Of a stretch of DNA of 64,000 bases, positions 16,080 to 24,804 are shown in pieces. Within the stretch, counting starts at the first letter, position 1. Every line of letters starts with the position of its first letter. Below the pieces are notes generated by a model. It ran no database searches, was not told the origin of the DNA, and saw nothing but the letters and a program-made list of their open reading frames with translations. Origin of the DNA: an uncultured Eubacteriales bacterium (GTDB lineage Bacteria; Bacillota; Clostridia; Oscillospirales; Acutalibacteraceae); contig CAKSWC010000010.1 in the NCBI GenBank assembly GCA_934511365.1, positions 1 to 64,000 on the forward strand, read 5' to 3'. The position numbers and the translations under genes were made by a program.

Positions 16080-16889
16080 ATGAGTGATTGTGGCGGAAAC
16101 TGTTCCTCCTGCTCGGAAAATTGCGGCGAGAGGGATATGCATTTCAAGCAGAATCAGGCAAGCAACATCAAAAAAATTTATGCCGTTGTCAGCGGAAAAG
16201 GCGGAGTTGGAAAATCCTCCGTAACCTGCCGTCTTGCCTCGGCAATGCAGAGCCTCGGAAAGCAGTGCGCCGTTCTTGACGCAGACGTTACCGGCCCTTC
16301 CGTTCCGAAGATGTTCGGCCTCAAGGGAAGAGCCTTTGCTGACGAAAGCGGAAGAATAATTCCAATGGAAACGAGCACCGGAATCCGCGTGATGTCCATC
16401 AATCTTCTTCTTGAAACCGAAGATTCGCCCGTTGTTTGGCGCGGCCCGGTCATCAGCGGCGTTATTCAGCAGTTCTTTACAGAGGTTGCCTGGGGCGATG
16501 TTGATTATATGTTCATAGATATGCCTCCGGGAACGGGAGACGTTCCGCTCACGGTTTTCCAGTCCATTCACGTTGACGGAATAATTGTTGTTACAACTCC
16601 GCAGGATCTTGTTTCCCTCATCGTTAAAAAGGCCGTCAATATGGCGAAGATGATGAACATTCCGATTGTTGGCATTGTTGAAAACATGAGCGTCTATATT
16701 TGCCCGGACTGCGGAAAGGCACACAGAATTTTTGGCGGTGACAACGGCGAAGAAATTGCAAAAGAGGTTGGAACAGAGCTTCTTGCCTCAATTCCGATTG
16801 ACCCGAAAACGCCTGCTCTTGCCGATAAAGGCGCCATTGAGCTTGCGGACATGACGGAGTTTTTGCCGATTGCAAAGAAAATTATGTAA
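16080..16889 (+). CDS. mrp: Mrp/NBP35-type Fe-S cluster carrier ATPase
   Basis: This P-loop ATPase of the MinD/Mrp group carries and inserts Fe-S clusters. The 269-residue product has an N-terminal cysteine cluster CGGNCSSCSENC, a deviant Walker A GKGGVGKSS, the IDMPPGTGDVPLT motif, and a late pair CPDCGK, which together fit cluster binding. The frame opens with TTG at 16059, but ATG at 16080 follows GAAAGGTAG and gives the family start MSDCGGNC. The next gene starts 22 nt later. Confidence 0.92.
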   Translation: MSDCGGNCSSCSENCGERDMHFKQNQASNIKKIYAVVSGKGGVGKSSVTCRLASAMQSLGKQCAVLDADVTGPSVPKMFGLKGRAFADESGRIIPMETSTGIRVMSINLLLETEDSPVVWRGPVISGVIQQFFTEVAWGDVDYMFIDMPPGTGDVPLTVFQSIHVDGIIVVTTPQDLVSLIVKKAVNMAKMMNIPIVGIVENMSVYICPDCGKAHRIFGGDNGEEIAKEVGTELLASIPIDPKTPALADKGAIELADMTEFLPIAKKIM

Positions 16890-16911
16890 ACGACCAACAA
16901 GGAGAAAGCGT

Positions 16912-17985
16912 ATGAAAAAAATTATCAGAGGAATACTTCTCGGCTTGCTTGCTGTTGTGGTGATAGCTGCCTCCGCCGGAGCGTATTATCTGTTCGGCCA
17001 AAAAGTGCCGGTTGATGAGGGCAAGGTTACCGTCCTTGACGCAAAGGGTAATACCTATCTTGCCGTTATTGACGAAAAGAGCGGTGAAACAATGGTTGCC
17101 GTCACAGATGAAAAAGGCAACGTCTATGCCGCCGTCACCGATGCCGCCGGAAATGTTGGCTCAACGGCCGCAAACCTCAACGGCGTTGTTGACAAAAACG
17201 ACCTTCCGACCAATTACACCGGTCCGAGCATTGACGTCAGCGTTAACGGTTCGGATTACACCGGAAATTTTGATTCAACCTCTGCCGCAACGTCTCAGGC
17301 GAATGCCGGAACAACAAAGGGCTCAACGGCCGGAACAACAAAGGGAAGCGAACAGAGCACAACCAAAAAGAACGACCAGACAACCACCAAAAAGTCCGGC
17401 GAGGGCGAGCTGACTGCTTACAGAATTCAAAAGTATCAAAAAATCTTTGCCGGCGGAACATTCCTCATGGAGTTCACAACAAACGATGAGGACTTTGGCG
17501 ACGTTCCGATAACGATGGCGATTAAGAACAACAATATTTACATCAAGACCAAGATTCAGTCCATGGACTGCAAGATGCTTTATAAGTCCGGAACCGGAAA
17601 GAACGGAACAACATATCTCATTATTGACGACTTCAAAAAATACTGCAAAATGCCCGAGGATCTCATGAGCGGCGAGGACATGGACGTCAGCAACCTTGTT
17701 GGAAAATTCGGAAAGGAAATCAACAAGAAAATCACCGTTTCAAAGGTTTCAACAAGCGGAAAAACGCTTATCTGCGAGAGCTATGTTTCCGATGACGGAA
17801 CAACGTCAAAATATTATTTTGATAACGACACCCTTGTTCGCCGCGACGACGTTGCAAAGGACGGAACGGTCACCTCAACATTCATTTCCCGCATCACATC
17901 AGACGTTCCCGACGAGCTTTTTGAAATTCCGAAGAATTACGGATATCTCAATCTTTCGTTCCTCAGCGGACTTACGGGGAAATAA
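16912..17985 (+). CDS. membrane-anchored extracytoplasmic protein with Thr-rich linker, function unknown
   Basis: The 357-residue protein starts after AAGGAG with one N-terminal hydrophobic segment (IIRGILLGLLAVVVIAASAG) acting as anchor or signal. Residues about 33-75 hold three imperfect repeats of the pattern DEKGNVYAAV. A long Thr/Lys/Ser-rich linker (about 125-175) leads to a C-terminal domain of about 180 residues with mainly beta-strand character (TFLMEFTTNDEDFGDVPITMAIKN). The linker type is common in clostridial surface proteins. I do not recognise the C-terminal domain; a LolA-like fold is only a guess. It may share a transcript with mrp, and a terminator follows. Confidence 0.75.
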   Translation: MKKIIRGILLGLLAVVVIAASAGAYYLFGQKVPVDEGKVTVLDAKGNTYLAVIDEKSGETMVAVTDEKGNVYAAVTDAAGNVGSTAANLNGVVDKNDLPTNYTGPSIDVSVNGSDYTGNFDSTSAATSQANAGTTKGSTAGTTKGSEQSTTKKNDQTTTKKSGEGELTAYRIQKYQKIFAGGTFLMEFTTNDEDFGDVPITMAIKNNNIYIKTKIQSMDCKMLYKSGTGKNGTTYLIIDDFKKYCKMPEDLMSGEDMDVSNLVGKFGKEINKKITVSKVSTSGKTLICESYVSDDGTTSKYYFDNDTLVRRDDVAKDGTVTSTFISRITSDVPDELFEIPKNYGYLNLSFLSGLTGK

Positions 17986-18002
17986 AACAGAATAATCAAA
18001 AG

Positions 18003-18033
18003 AGCTGCCGCAAAAAAAAGCGGCAGCTTTTTT
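18003..18033 (+). terminator. rho-independent terminator
   Basis: A perfect 9-bp stem AGCTGCCGC/GCGGCAGCT with an A8 loop is followed by a T6 run. It ends the mrp-16912 transcript. Confidence 0.9.
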
Positions 18034-18650
18034 GATTTTAGATTTTGGATGTTAGACTTTGCAGAGCATAAAAATTTTCGTGTTATCTTATATGGCAAGG
18101 CTTTTTGCTTTCTTTTCACTTTTCTTTGCTCCGCAGGGTTACTTTTGTCGATTGTCACAAAACACAGAGATAAAAGTCCGAATTATATGAGGCCTTTTAC
18201 GCCGTATTTCCGCTGTGACTGCGTCAGAGAAGCTTGCAATGGAATAACCATTGCTGCGCTTCTCTTTCTTGCCACAACAAAAATACAACGCAAAATTCTC
18301 TCATAAATCCGAATTTTTATCTCTGGCCAAAAAGACGCTTTTAAGTACGGCGCACTTGGAGACCGAAAATCCGATTTGCGGGGAAAAATCGTCCTTTCGG
18401 CTCCGGCACGCCTACAACGAATGCACTGCAAAAGCCCCCTTTTAATCGGACAAATCCGCTTCTTGCAGTCTACAAGATACGCGATTTTCCCAATGTTTTA
18501 TATAACCGTTAAGCTCTGCTGATTTTCGCTCGCGGATTTTTTGCAAAAACGGTCAGGCTCAGCTTTTCGCAAAGTTAAAATGTATAAATAACCTCACTTT
18601 AAGCATTAAAAATCCAACATCTAACATCTAAGATCTAATATTAAGATTTC
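18034..18650 (+). repeat. long interspersed non-coding repeat, copy 1
   Basis: This stretch has no credible gene. TAGATTT/TAGATGN heptamers (18036-18056) mark its left end and ATCTAAC heptamers (about 18609-18645) its right end. The body is homologous, in inverted orientation, to 39171-39565. Shared blocks include a 21-bp identity at 18363-18383 (against 39430-39450) and another at 18463-18483 (against 39330-39350). This copy is interrupted by the palindrome at 18165-18325. Confidence 0.8.
18165..18325 (+). repeat. 161-bp imperfect palindrome (MITE-like insertion)
   Basis: The two arms run from CAGAGATAAAA to TTTTATCTCTG and are roughly 70% complementary along about 78 bp. They are centred on 18245 (AATGG AATAA CCATT). 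The second copy of the surrounding repeat (39.2-39.6 kb) lacks this block, so it is an insertion into copy 1. Confidence 0.75.
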
Positions 18651-18698
18651 TTACACTTACGGAATGCACAGCTGGTTTACAAAAAATTCATAATGTTT

Positions 18699-18707
18699 TG
18701 CTATAAT
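18699..18707 (+). promoter_or_regulatory. extended -10 promoter of the ABC exporter operon
   Basis: TGC-TATAAT (18699-18707) is an extended -10; TTTACA lies 20 bp upstream. The in-frame ATG at 18706 falls inside this -10, which supports the TTG start at 18754. Confidence 0.5.
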
Positions 18708-18753
18708 GCATAAAATTGGCGTTTTATGCTTAGATTCATCAGGAGGCTCGGCT

Positions 18754-20496
18754 TTGAAAAAGGTACTCTCTTACTTAAAACCGATTAAAGGCACCGCCGT
18801 TCTTGCAATGATTCTCGTTGTTTTTGCTCAGGCGGCAACGCTTTGCTTTCCCCTGCTCATGAGCCGCATTATCAATGTCGGCATCCAAAACGGCGACCGT
18901 GATTATATCAATGAAATCGGACTTGTAATGGTTCTTGTTGCCATTCTCGGCCTTGTGATTTCTTCTCTCAGCAGCTATTTTTCAAGCAAAACCTCAACCG
19001 CATACGGAAAAATCCTCAGGGAAAAAATCTTTCTCAAGGTTGAATCGCTGTCTCAGAGCGATATCGACAAAATCGGAACGCCCTCCCTCATCACGCGCTG
19101 CACCGGAGACGTTCAGGTTATGCAGGACTTTGTTTTTCAGCTTATCGACATCATTATCTATTCCCCGATTCTCATTATCGGCGGAACGGTTATGGCGTTC
19201 TTCCTCAACGCAAAGCTCGCGCTCATCATCTTTGCCGTTGTTCCGGTCATTGCCCTGCTTGCCCTTGTTGTCGTAAAACTTGTTATGCCCCTTTTCAAAA
19301 AGAAGCAGAAGCTCACGGACGAGGTCAACCGCTTCCTGCGCGAAAAACTCAGCGGAATCCGTGTTATCCGCGCGTTCAACAGAACAAAATCCGAGGACGA
19401 ATGCTTTGCGGAAAAAAATCTCCGCCTCTCCGGCCTTGTGATGAAGTTTTCAAGGATAATGGCCGTTTTGCTTCCGGTGTGCATTGTTCTGATTATCGGT
19501 GCGCTTGATTTTCTCATCTATTCCGCGGCAAAGAGCATTGACGCCATGACCGATGTTGTTAAAATTCAAAACTCAGTCGGCGACCTTCAGGCGTTTGTTA
19601 TCTATATGATAATGATTGTTTTTTCCGTTTCGCTCGCCGCTTCGATGTTTGTTATTGTTCCGCGAGCCAATATTTCCGCAAAAAGAATCAATGAGGTTCT
19701 TGACCTTGAACCGGCAATCAAAGACCCTCAAAAAGCGGAAAAAATTAAAAAGGAAAACGAGGGCACGGTTGAATTCAAAAATGTTTCGTTTTCATATAAC
19801 AGCGCGGAAAAGCCCGTTCTTTCAAACATCTCCTTCACAGCTGAAAAGAAGAAGGTTACCGCAATCATCGGCGCAACAGGAAGCGGAAAAACAACCCTTG
19901 CAAACCTCATTGCGCGCTTCTATGACGTTGACGAGGGTCAGGTTCTTTTTGACGGAGTCGATGTCCGCAGGCTTGAACAAAAGGAGCTTCACAAAAGGCT
20001 CGGCATTGTTCCGCAGAAAAACTTCCTTTTCAGTGGCAGCATTAAAGACAATCTCCTTTACGGAAACGAGGACGCAACGGACGAACGCCTTGCGCTCGCT
20101 CTGGATATTGCACAGTGCGATTTTGTTAAGGACCTTGAAAACGGAATCAACAGTCCTGTGAGCCAGAACGCAACAAACTTTTCCGGCGGACAAAAGCAGC
20201 GCCTTTCAATCGCACGCGCTCTTGTCAGAGACGCCGAGGTCTATATTTTTGACGACAGCTTTTCCGCTCTTGACTTCATGACGGACGCAAAGCTCAGGAA
20301 AGCTCTGCGCGAAAAGCTTTCCGCAACGGTCATCATTGTTGCCCAGAGAGTTGGAACAATCCTTGACGCAGATGAAATTATCGTTCTTGACGAAGGAAAA
20401 ATTGCGGGCATCGGAACGCATCGGGAACTTTGCGAGTCCTGTGAAATATATCGTGAGATTGTCCGCTCTCAGCTTGACGGGGAGGTGCCGGCGTGA
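18754..20496 (+). CDS. ABC exporter subunit with degenerate ATP site
   Basis: This is a type IV ABC half-exporter (580 residues): six membrane helices, then an ATPase domain with Walker A GATGSGKTT, signature FSGGQKQRLS and Walker B VYIFDDSFSALD. Asp replaces the catalytic Glu and the H-loop reads VAQR instead of IAHR, so its own catalytic site is non-canonical, as in the asymmetric pairs BmrCD and TM287/288. It starts with TTG 7 nt after AGGAGG. The partner gene at 20493 overlaps its stop. Together they form a heterodimeric multidrug, lipid or peptide exporter of unknown cargo. Confidence 0.9.
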   Translation: MKKVLSYLKPIKGTAVLAMILVVFAQAATLCFPLLMSRIINVGIQNGDRDYINEIGLVMVLVAILGLVISSLSSYFSSKTSTAYGKILREKIFLKVESLSQSDIDKIGTPSLITRCTGDVQVMQDFVFQLIDIIIYSPILIIGGTVMAFFLNAKLALIIFAVVPVIALLALVVVKLVMPLFKKKQKLTDEVNRFLREKLSGIRVIRAFNRTKSEDECFAEKNLRLSGLVMKFSRIMAVLLPVCIVLIIGALDFLIYSAAKSIDAMTDVVKIQNSVGDLQAFVIYMIMIVFSVSLAASMFVIVPRANISAKRINEVLDLEPAIKDPQKAEKIKKENEGTVEFKNVSFSYNSAEKPVLSNISFTAEKKKVTAIIGATGSGKTTLANLIARFYDVDEGQVLFDGVDVRRLEQKELHKRLGIVPQKNFLFSGSIKDNLLYGNEDATDERLALALDIAQCDFVKDLENGINSPVSQNATNFSGGQKQRLSIARALVRDAEVYIFDDSFSALDFMTDAKLRKALREKLSATVIIVAQRVGTILDADEIIVLDEGKIAGIGTHRELCESCEIYREIVRSQLDGEVPA

Positions 20497-22349
20497 AAAG
20501 TGAAAACACCTTGCTCAAAGAGCGTGAAAACGAACTGAACGAAAAATATGCCGAATATCATGAGAACGAAAAAACCGAGGCGCAAAAGCCGCAAAACTTT
20601 TTCAAAACGGCAAAAAAGCTCCTCTCCCTGCTCAAAGGCAACCGGCTGCGCGTTGCGCTGGTTCTCCTTTTTGCCGTCGGCTCAGCCGTTCTCGGCGTAA
20701 TCGGTCCGCAGTATCTCAAGGGAATAATCGACCTCATCAGCGAACAGGTCAAGGTTAAGCTTCAGACCGGAAACATTGATTTTTCCGCAATCGGCGGAAT
20801 ACTCAAAAATGTTGCGGTGATTTTTGCGCTGTACGCGCTCTGCCTTTTTGTAATAAATTACGTTATGGCAAAGGTCACCCAGGACGTTATCACAACTCTG
20901 CGCAACAAGGTCAACCGGAGAATTTCCGTTCTTCCGCTGAGCTTTTTCGATTCCCACAGCAAGGGCGACCTGCTCTCCCGCGTGACGAATGATATTGACA
21001 ACATCAACAACACGTTTCAGAACAACCTCATTCAGATAACAACCTCCGTTGTAACATTTTTCGGCGTGCTTATTGTAATGCTTCTTGAAAGCCCGGCAAT
21101 GACGGCGGCAACGCTCATTCCGATTCCGCTCGGCGGACTCGCCGCGTCATTCATTCTGAGCCGCTCAAAAAAATATTTCCGTGCGCAGTGGAAACAGACC
21201 GGAAACATCAACGGCCATATTGAAGAAATGTTTACCGGCCACCAGATTGTTAAGGTCTTTTCCCACGAGGAAAAGGCGATTGAGGAGTTCAGGGAGATCA
21301 ACAACTCCCTCTATTCCGTCAGCAGAAAAGCACAGTTTTTTTCAAGCGTTATTCATCCGGTTATCGGATTTGCAAAAAATATCGGCTATGTGTTTATTTG
21401 CGTGATTGCGGGATATTTTATTATTAACGAAACCATGACTCTCGGAACCATCACCGCGTTTATGGTCTACTCAAATATGTTCATGCAGCCGCTTGTTGAT
21501 GTGAGCAAAATTCTCAACACTCTCCAGTCCTCCCTCGCCTCGGCGGAGCGCGTTTTTGAAATTATTGAGGCCGAACCGGAAACTCCGGACACCGTTAAGG
21601 CGGAAATTACTCACGCGCAGGGCTTTGTCAGCTTTGAAAACGTCTGTTTTTCATATAACGACGGCGCTCCCCTTTTTGAAAACTTCAGCCTTGAGGTGAA
21701 GCCGGGCGAACTTGTTGCAATAGTCGGCCCGACCGGCGCGGGCAAAACTACCCTCGTTAACCTCCTCATGCGCTTTTATGAGATTAAAAGCGGCAGCATT
21801 AAGGTTGACGGAACCGATATCCGCGATATTTCAAGAGAGAACCTGAGGAACATTTTCGGAATGGTTCTCCAAGACACATGGCTCAAAAAGGCAACCGTCC
21901 GCGAAAACATCAGATACGGAAACGAAAACGCAACCGAGGAAGAATTTCTCTCTGCCGTGGAAGCTGCAAAGGTGGACTCCTTTGTTTCAACGCTTCCGGA
22001 CGGCTTTGAAACCGAGCTTGATGAGGACGGCTCCAACCTTTCCGCCGGCCAAAAGCAGCTTTTGACCATTGCGCGGGCAATTCTTGCTGACCCGGAAATT
22101 CTCATTCTTGACGAGGCAACAAGCTGCGTTGACACGCGCACCGAAATTCAGATTCAGGACGCAATGAAAAATCTTATGCACGGGCGGACAAACTTTGTCA
22201 TTGCCCACCGCCTTTCAACAATCCGCGAGGCGGACACCATTCTTGTTATCAACGACGGAAAAATTGTTGAGCAGGGTACCCACGGGCAGCTCCTTTCCAA
22301 AAACGGCTTTTACGCCAAGCTTTATAATTCACAATTCAGCAACCGATAA
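20493..22349 (+). CDS. ABC exporter subunit with canonical ATP site
   Basis: The partner half-exporter (618 residues) has a soluble charged N-terminus (about 45 residues), six membrane helices, Walker A GPTGAGKTT, signature LSAGQKQLLT, Walker B ILILDEATSCVD with the catalytic Glu, and H-loop IAHRLST. It begins with GTG overlapping the previous stop as GTGA, preceded by GGGGAGG, so the two subunits are translationally coupled. It supplies the consensus catalytic residues that subunit 1 lacks. Confidence 0.92.
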   Translation: MKSENTLLKERENELNEKYAEYHENEKTEAQKPQNFFKTAKKLLSLLKGNRLRVALVLLFAVGSAVLGVIGPQYLKGIIDLISEQVKVKLQTGNIDFSAIGGILKNVAVIFALYALCLFVINYVMAKVTQDVITTLRNKVNRRISVLPLSFFDSHSKGDLLSRVTNDIDNINNTFQNNLIQITTSVVTFFGVLIVMLLESPAMTAATLIPIPLGGLAASFILSRSKKYFRAQWKQTGNINGHIEEMFTGHQIVKVFSHEEKAIEEFREINNSLYSVSRKAQFFSSVIHPVIGFAKNIGYVFICVIAGYFIINETMTLGTITAFMVYSNMFMQPLVDVSKILNTLQSSLASAERVFEIIEAEPETPDTVKAEITHAQGFVSFENVCFSYNDGAPLFENFSLEVKPGELVAIVGPTGAGKTTLVNLLMRFYEIKSGSIKVDGTDIRDISRENLRNIFGMVLQDTWLKKATVRENIRYGNENATEEEFLSAVEAAKVDSFVSTLPDGFETELDEDGSNLSAGQKQLLTIARAILADPEILILDEATSCVDTRTEIQIQDAMKNLMHGRTNFVIAHRLSTIREADTILVINDGKIVEQGTHGQLLSKNGFYAKLYNSQFSNR

Positions 22350-22412
22350 TTAACCGAATAGAACAAAGTATATCTGTATATCGGCGCTTGCTCAAAGATT
22401 GGAGAACGGCAA

Positions 22413-23672
22413 ATGAAGCTTATCACTCTTGAAAACGGACTCACTCTTTTTCTTGAAAAAAAAGATGACCTGCGCTCGGCAACGGTCGGCGTTTGGGTTG
22501 CCTCCGGCTCAAAGGAAGAGGGGGAAAAGAACAACGGTATCTCCCATTTTATTGAGCACATTGTTTTCAAAGGCTCAAAAAAGCGCACCGCGTTTGAAAT
22601 TGCGCAGGGCATGGACTGCCTCGGCGCGGTGGTGAACGCATACACAACAAAGGAGTTCACTTTCTTTTATACCCGCGCCCTCAATTATCACATTGAAGAA
22701 GCGGCGGATATTCTTTTTGACATGGTCTGTAATCCGAGACTTGATGAAAAAGACATTGAAACGGAAAAGGGCGTCATTCTTGAAGAAATTGCAATGTGTG
22801 AGGATGACCCGGCGGACGTCTGCTATGAAAAGAACGAGAGCGCCGTTTTCAAAGGCTGCGGCCTTGCGCTTGAAATTCTTGGAACACCGGAAAGCGTTAA
22901 AAGCGCCAAAAAGGAAACCTTCCTTGCTCATTTGAAAAAGTTCTATGTTCCGGAGCGCATTGTTGTTGGCATCGGCGGAAATTTTGACGAGGAAAACATG
23001 ACTCAAAAGGTCAAAGAATATTTCGGAAAGCTTGAAAACACCGGCAACCCGCTGACGAACGAAAAGGTTCCTTTTTCAAAATGCATGACGCTTGAAAAGA
23101 AAGCGTTTGAACAGACGCATTTCATGCTCTCCTTTCCGGGAATACCGATTGAGCACGAGGATTTGTTCCCCTTGCAGCTTTGTATGTTCATTCTCGGAAC
23201 GGGCAGTTCCTCGCGGCTCAATCAGCGCATACGCGAGCAGCTTGGCCTTGTTTATAGCGTTGACAGCTTCCTTGCGCGCTATCTCGGCGGCGGATACATT
23301 GCCGTTTCAATGAGCCTTTCGCCCAAAAATCAGAAAAAAGCGCTTGAGGAAACCTGCAAAATTTTGCGTGAGTTTCCAATGAGCATCACCGAAAAAGAGC
23401 TTTCCGTTGCAAAGGAAAAGCTCATCTCAAGCCTCATCATGAGCCGGGAGCAGCCGCATTCAAAGCTCACCTCAATGGGACAGGGACTTTTGCTGCTTTC
23501 AAAATTCGTTGACGATGATGAAATTATTGAGCGCATCAAGGCCGTTACGCCCGAAAAACTGCGCTCGGCGGCTTTTCGATATCTTGACCTTGAAAGAGCC
23601 TCCTTCACCGCCGTTGGAAAGGTGCTCGAAAAAGAGGAGTATGAAAAAATCATCGGCTGCGATGAAAAGTAA
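22413..23672 (+). CDS. M16 family zinc peptidase (insulinase/processing-peptidase type)
   Basis: The 419-residue protein carries the inverted zinc motif HFIEH (His45, Glu48, His49) with a downstream Glu ligand region ETEKGVILEEI, and a C-terminal M16 domain with GTGSSSRLNQRIREQLGLVY. It resembles the B. subtilis MlpA/PqqL-like single-chain form. No signal peptide is seen, so it is cytosolic. It follows the exporter by 63 nt and precedes proB by 55 nt; the substrate is unknown. Confidence 0.9.
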   Translation: MKLITLENGLTLFLEKKDDLRSATVGVWVASGSKEEGEKNNGISHFIEHIVFKGSKKRTAFEIAQGMDCLGAVVNAYTTKEFTFFYTRALNYHIEEAADILFDMVCNPRLDEKDIETEKGVILEEIAMCEDDPADVCYEKNESAVFKGCGLALEILGTPESVKSAKKETFLAHLKKFYVPERIVVGIGGNFDEENMTQKVKEYFGKLENTGNPLTNEKVPFSKCMTLEKKAFEQTHFMLSFPGIPIEHEDLFPLQLCMFILGTGSSSRLNQRIREQLGLVYSVDSFLARYLGGGYIAVSMSLSPKNQKKALEETCKILREFPMSITEKELSVAKEKLISSLIMSREQPHSKLTSMGQGLLLLSKFVDDDEIIERIKAVTPEKLRSAAFRYLDLERASFTAVGKVLEKEEYEKIIGCDEK

Positions 23673-23727
23673 AGAAAAATTGACCCAAAAGAAAATCAAA
23701 GTTAATCAAACCGAGGAGATGCAAAAA

Positions 23728-24519
23728 ATGACTCTTAAAGGGGTAAAAAAAATTGTTGTCAAGGTGGGAACCTCCACCCTTACATATGAGACGGGAAAAA
23801 CCAATATCCGCCGGATGATGAAGCTTTGCTCCGTCCTTGCCGACCTCCACAACGCCGGGCTTGACGTTGTTCTTGTAACGTCCGGCGCAATCGGCGTCGG
23901 CGTTGGAAAACTCGGCCTTTCAAAAAAACCGGAGGACATTCCCGGAAGACAGGCGGCGGCCTGCGTTGGCCAATGCGAGCTTATGTTTATGTATGACAAA
24001 TTCTTCAGCGAATACGGCCAGAAGATAGGTCAGCTTCTTGTTACAAAGGACGATTTTGAAAACGAAACAAGGCGCGAAAACCTTTCAAATGCCTTTGAAA
24101 AGCTGTTTGAATACGGCGCAATTCCGGTTGTTAACGAAAACGACAGCGTTGCAACGGAGGAAATTGTTTTTGGCGATAACGACAGCCTTTCCGCCATTGT
24201 TGCAAAGCTCATCGGTGCGGACGCACTCATCATTCTTTCAGACATTGACGGACTTTTTGACTCCAACCCGAGCGAAAACCCGGAGGCAAAACTCATTCCT
24301 GTTGTTGAAAAAATTGATGAAAAAATTCTTTCAATCTGCGGCGCGGCTGGAACAAGCCGCGGAACGGGCGGAATGGTAACAAAGGTTCACGCCGCGCAGA
24401 TTGCCTGCAATGCCGGAATACCGACGGTTGTTATGAACGGCAGCGCTCCGCAGGATATTTATAAGCTTATTGACGGAAGGCAGAACGGAACGCTGTTCAA
24501 GCCTTTTGATATCGCATAA
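23728..24519 (+). CDS. proB: glutamate 5-kinase, short form without PUA domain
   Basis: This enzyme catalyses the first step of proline synthesis, phosphorylating glutamate. The 263-residue protein is an amino-acid kinase domain with KKIVVKVGTSTLT, VTSGAIGVGVGKL, VVNENDSVATEE, GDNDSLSAIVA and GTGGMVTKVHAA. E. coli ProB is about 100 residues longer because of a PUA domain, absent here. ATG at 23728 follows GAGGAG; the frame is open further upstream inside the M16 gene. The partner gene proA lies about 10 kb away on the other strand, so the usual proBA operon is split. Confidence 0.93.
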   Translation: MTLKGVKKIVVKVGTSTLTYETGKTNIRRMMKLCSVLADLHNAGLDVVLVTSGAIGVGVGKLGLSKKPEDIPGRQAAACVGQCELMFMYDKFFSEYGQKIGQLLVTKDDFENETRRENLSNAFEKLFEYGAIPVVNENDSVATEEIVFGDNDSLSAIVAKLIGADALIILSDIDGLFDSNPSENPEAKLIPVVEKIDEKILSICGAAGTSRGTGGMVTKVHAAQIACNAGIPTVVMNGSAPQDIYKLIDGRQNGTLFKPFDIA

Positions 24520-24520
24520 A

Positions 24521-24611
24521 CGAAAGCCGCCGCGCTTTCGCCCCGGTGGCCTTTTCAACGCCGTGCAGCCCGTCTGCCGCGGCGGCTGAAAAGGCGACAC
24601 CGGTCTTTTTT
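24521..24611 (+). terminator. complex terminator after proB
   Basis: A short hairpin (24521-24540, CGAAAGC/GCTTTCG) is followed by a large one (24543-24603) with outer stem CCGGTG/CACCGG and inner stem CCTTTTCA/TGAAAAGG, then a T-rich run. The sequence AGCCGCCGCG (from 24525) can also pair with CGCGGCGGCT inside the large hairpin, so alternative folds are possible. The rest of the gap to 24746 shows nothing else. Confidence 0.8.
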
Positions 24612-24745
24612 ATAAGGGAGAAAAAACGCAGGAAAAAGCGGCTCAAGCCCCGGCTTCTGCGGTTATTATTCGATATTTGCCTGTTTTTTGTGAATTCTAT
24701 ATTATTTTATTCGGCTTCAGGAATGATTTTCCGCAGTTTTTTTTG

Positions 24746-24774
24746 TTGAAAAAAAAATTGAAGTATGTTATAGT
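24746..24774 (+). promoter_or_regulatory. sigma-A promoter of the acyltransferase operon
   Basis: TTGAAA (24746-24751) and TATAGT (24769-24774) are separated by 17 bp, about 30 nt before the ATG at 24805. Confidence 0.65.
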
Positions 24775-24804
24775 AGTTTCATACAGCGCAAAAGAGGTGA
24801 AATA

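Noticed and set aside
18049..18445. Short open frames inside the 18.0-18.65 kb repeat as genes
   Set aside because: They lack ribosome sites, are not shared with the second copy of the repeat, and lie in palindromic DNA.
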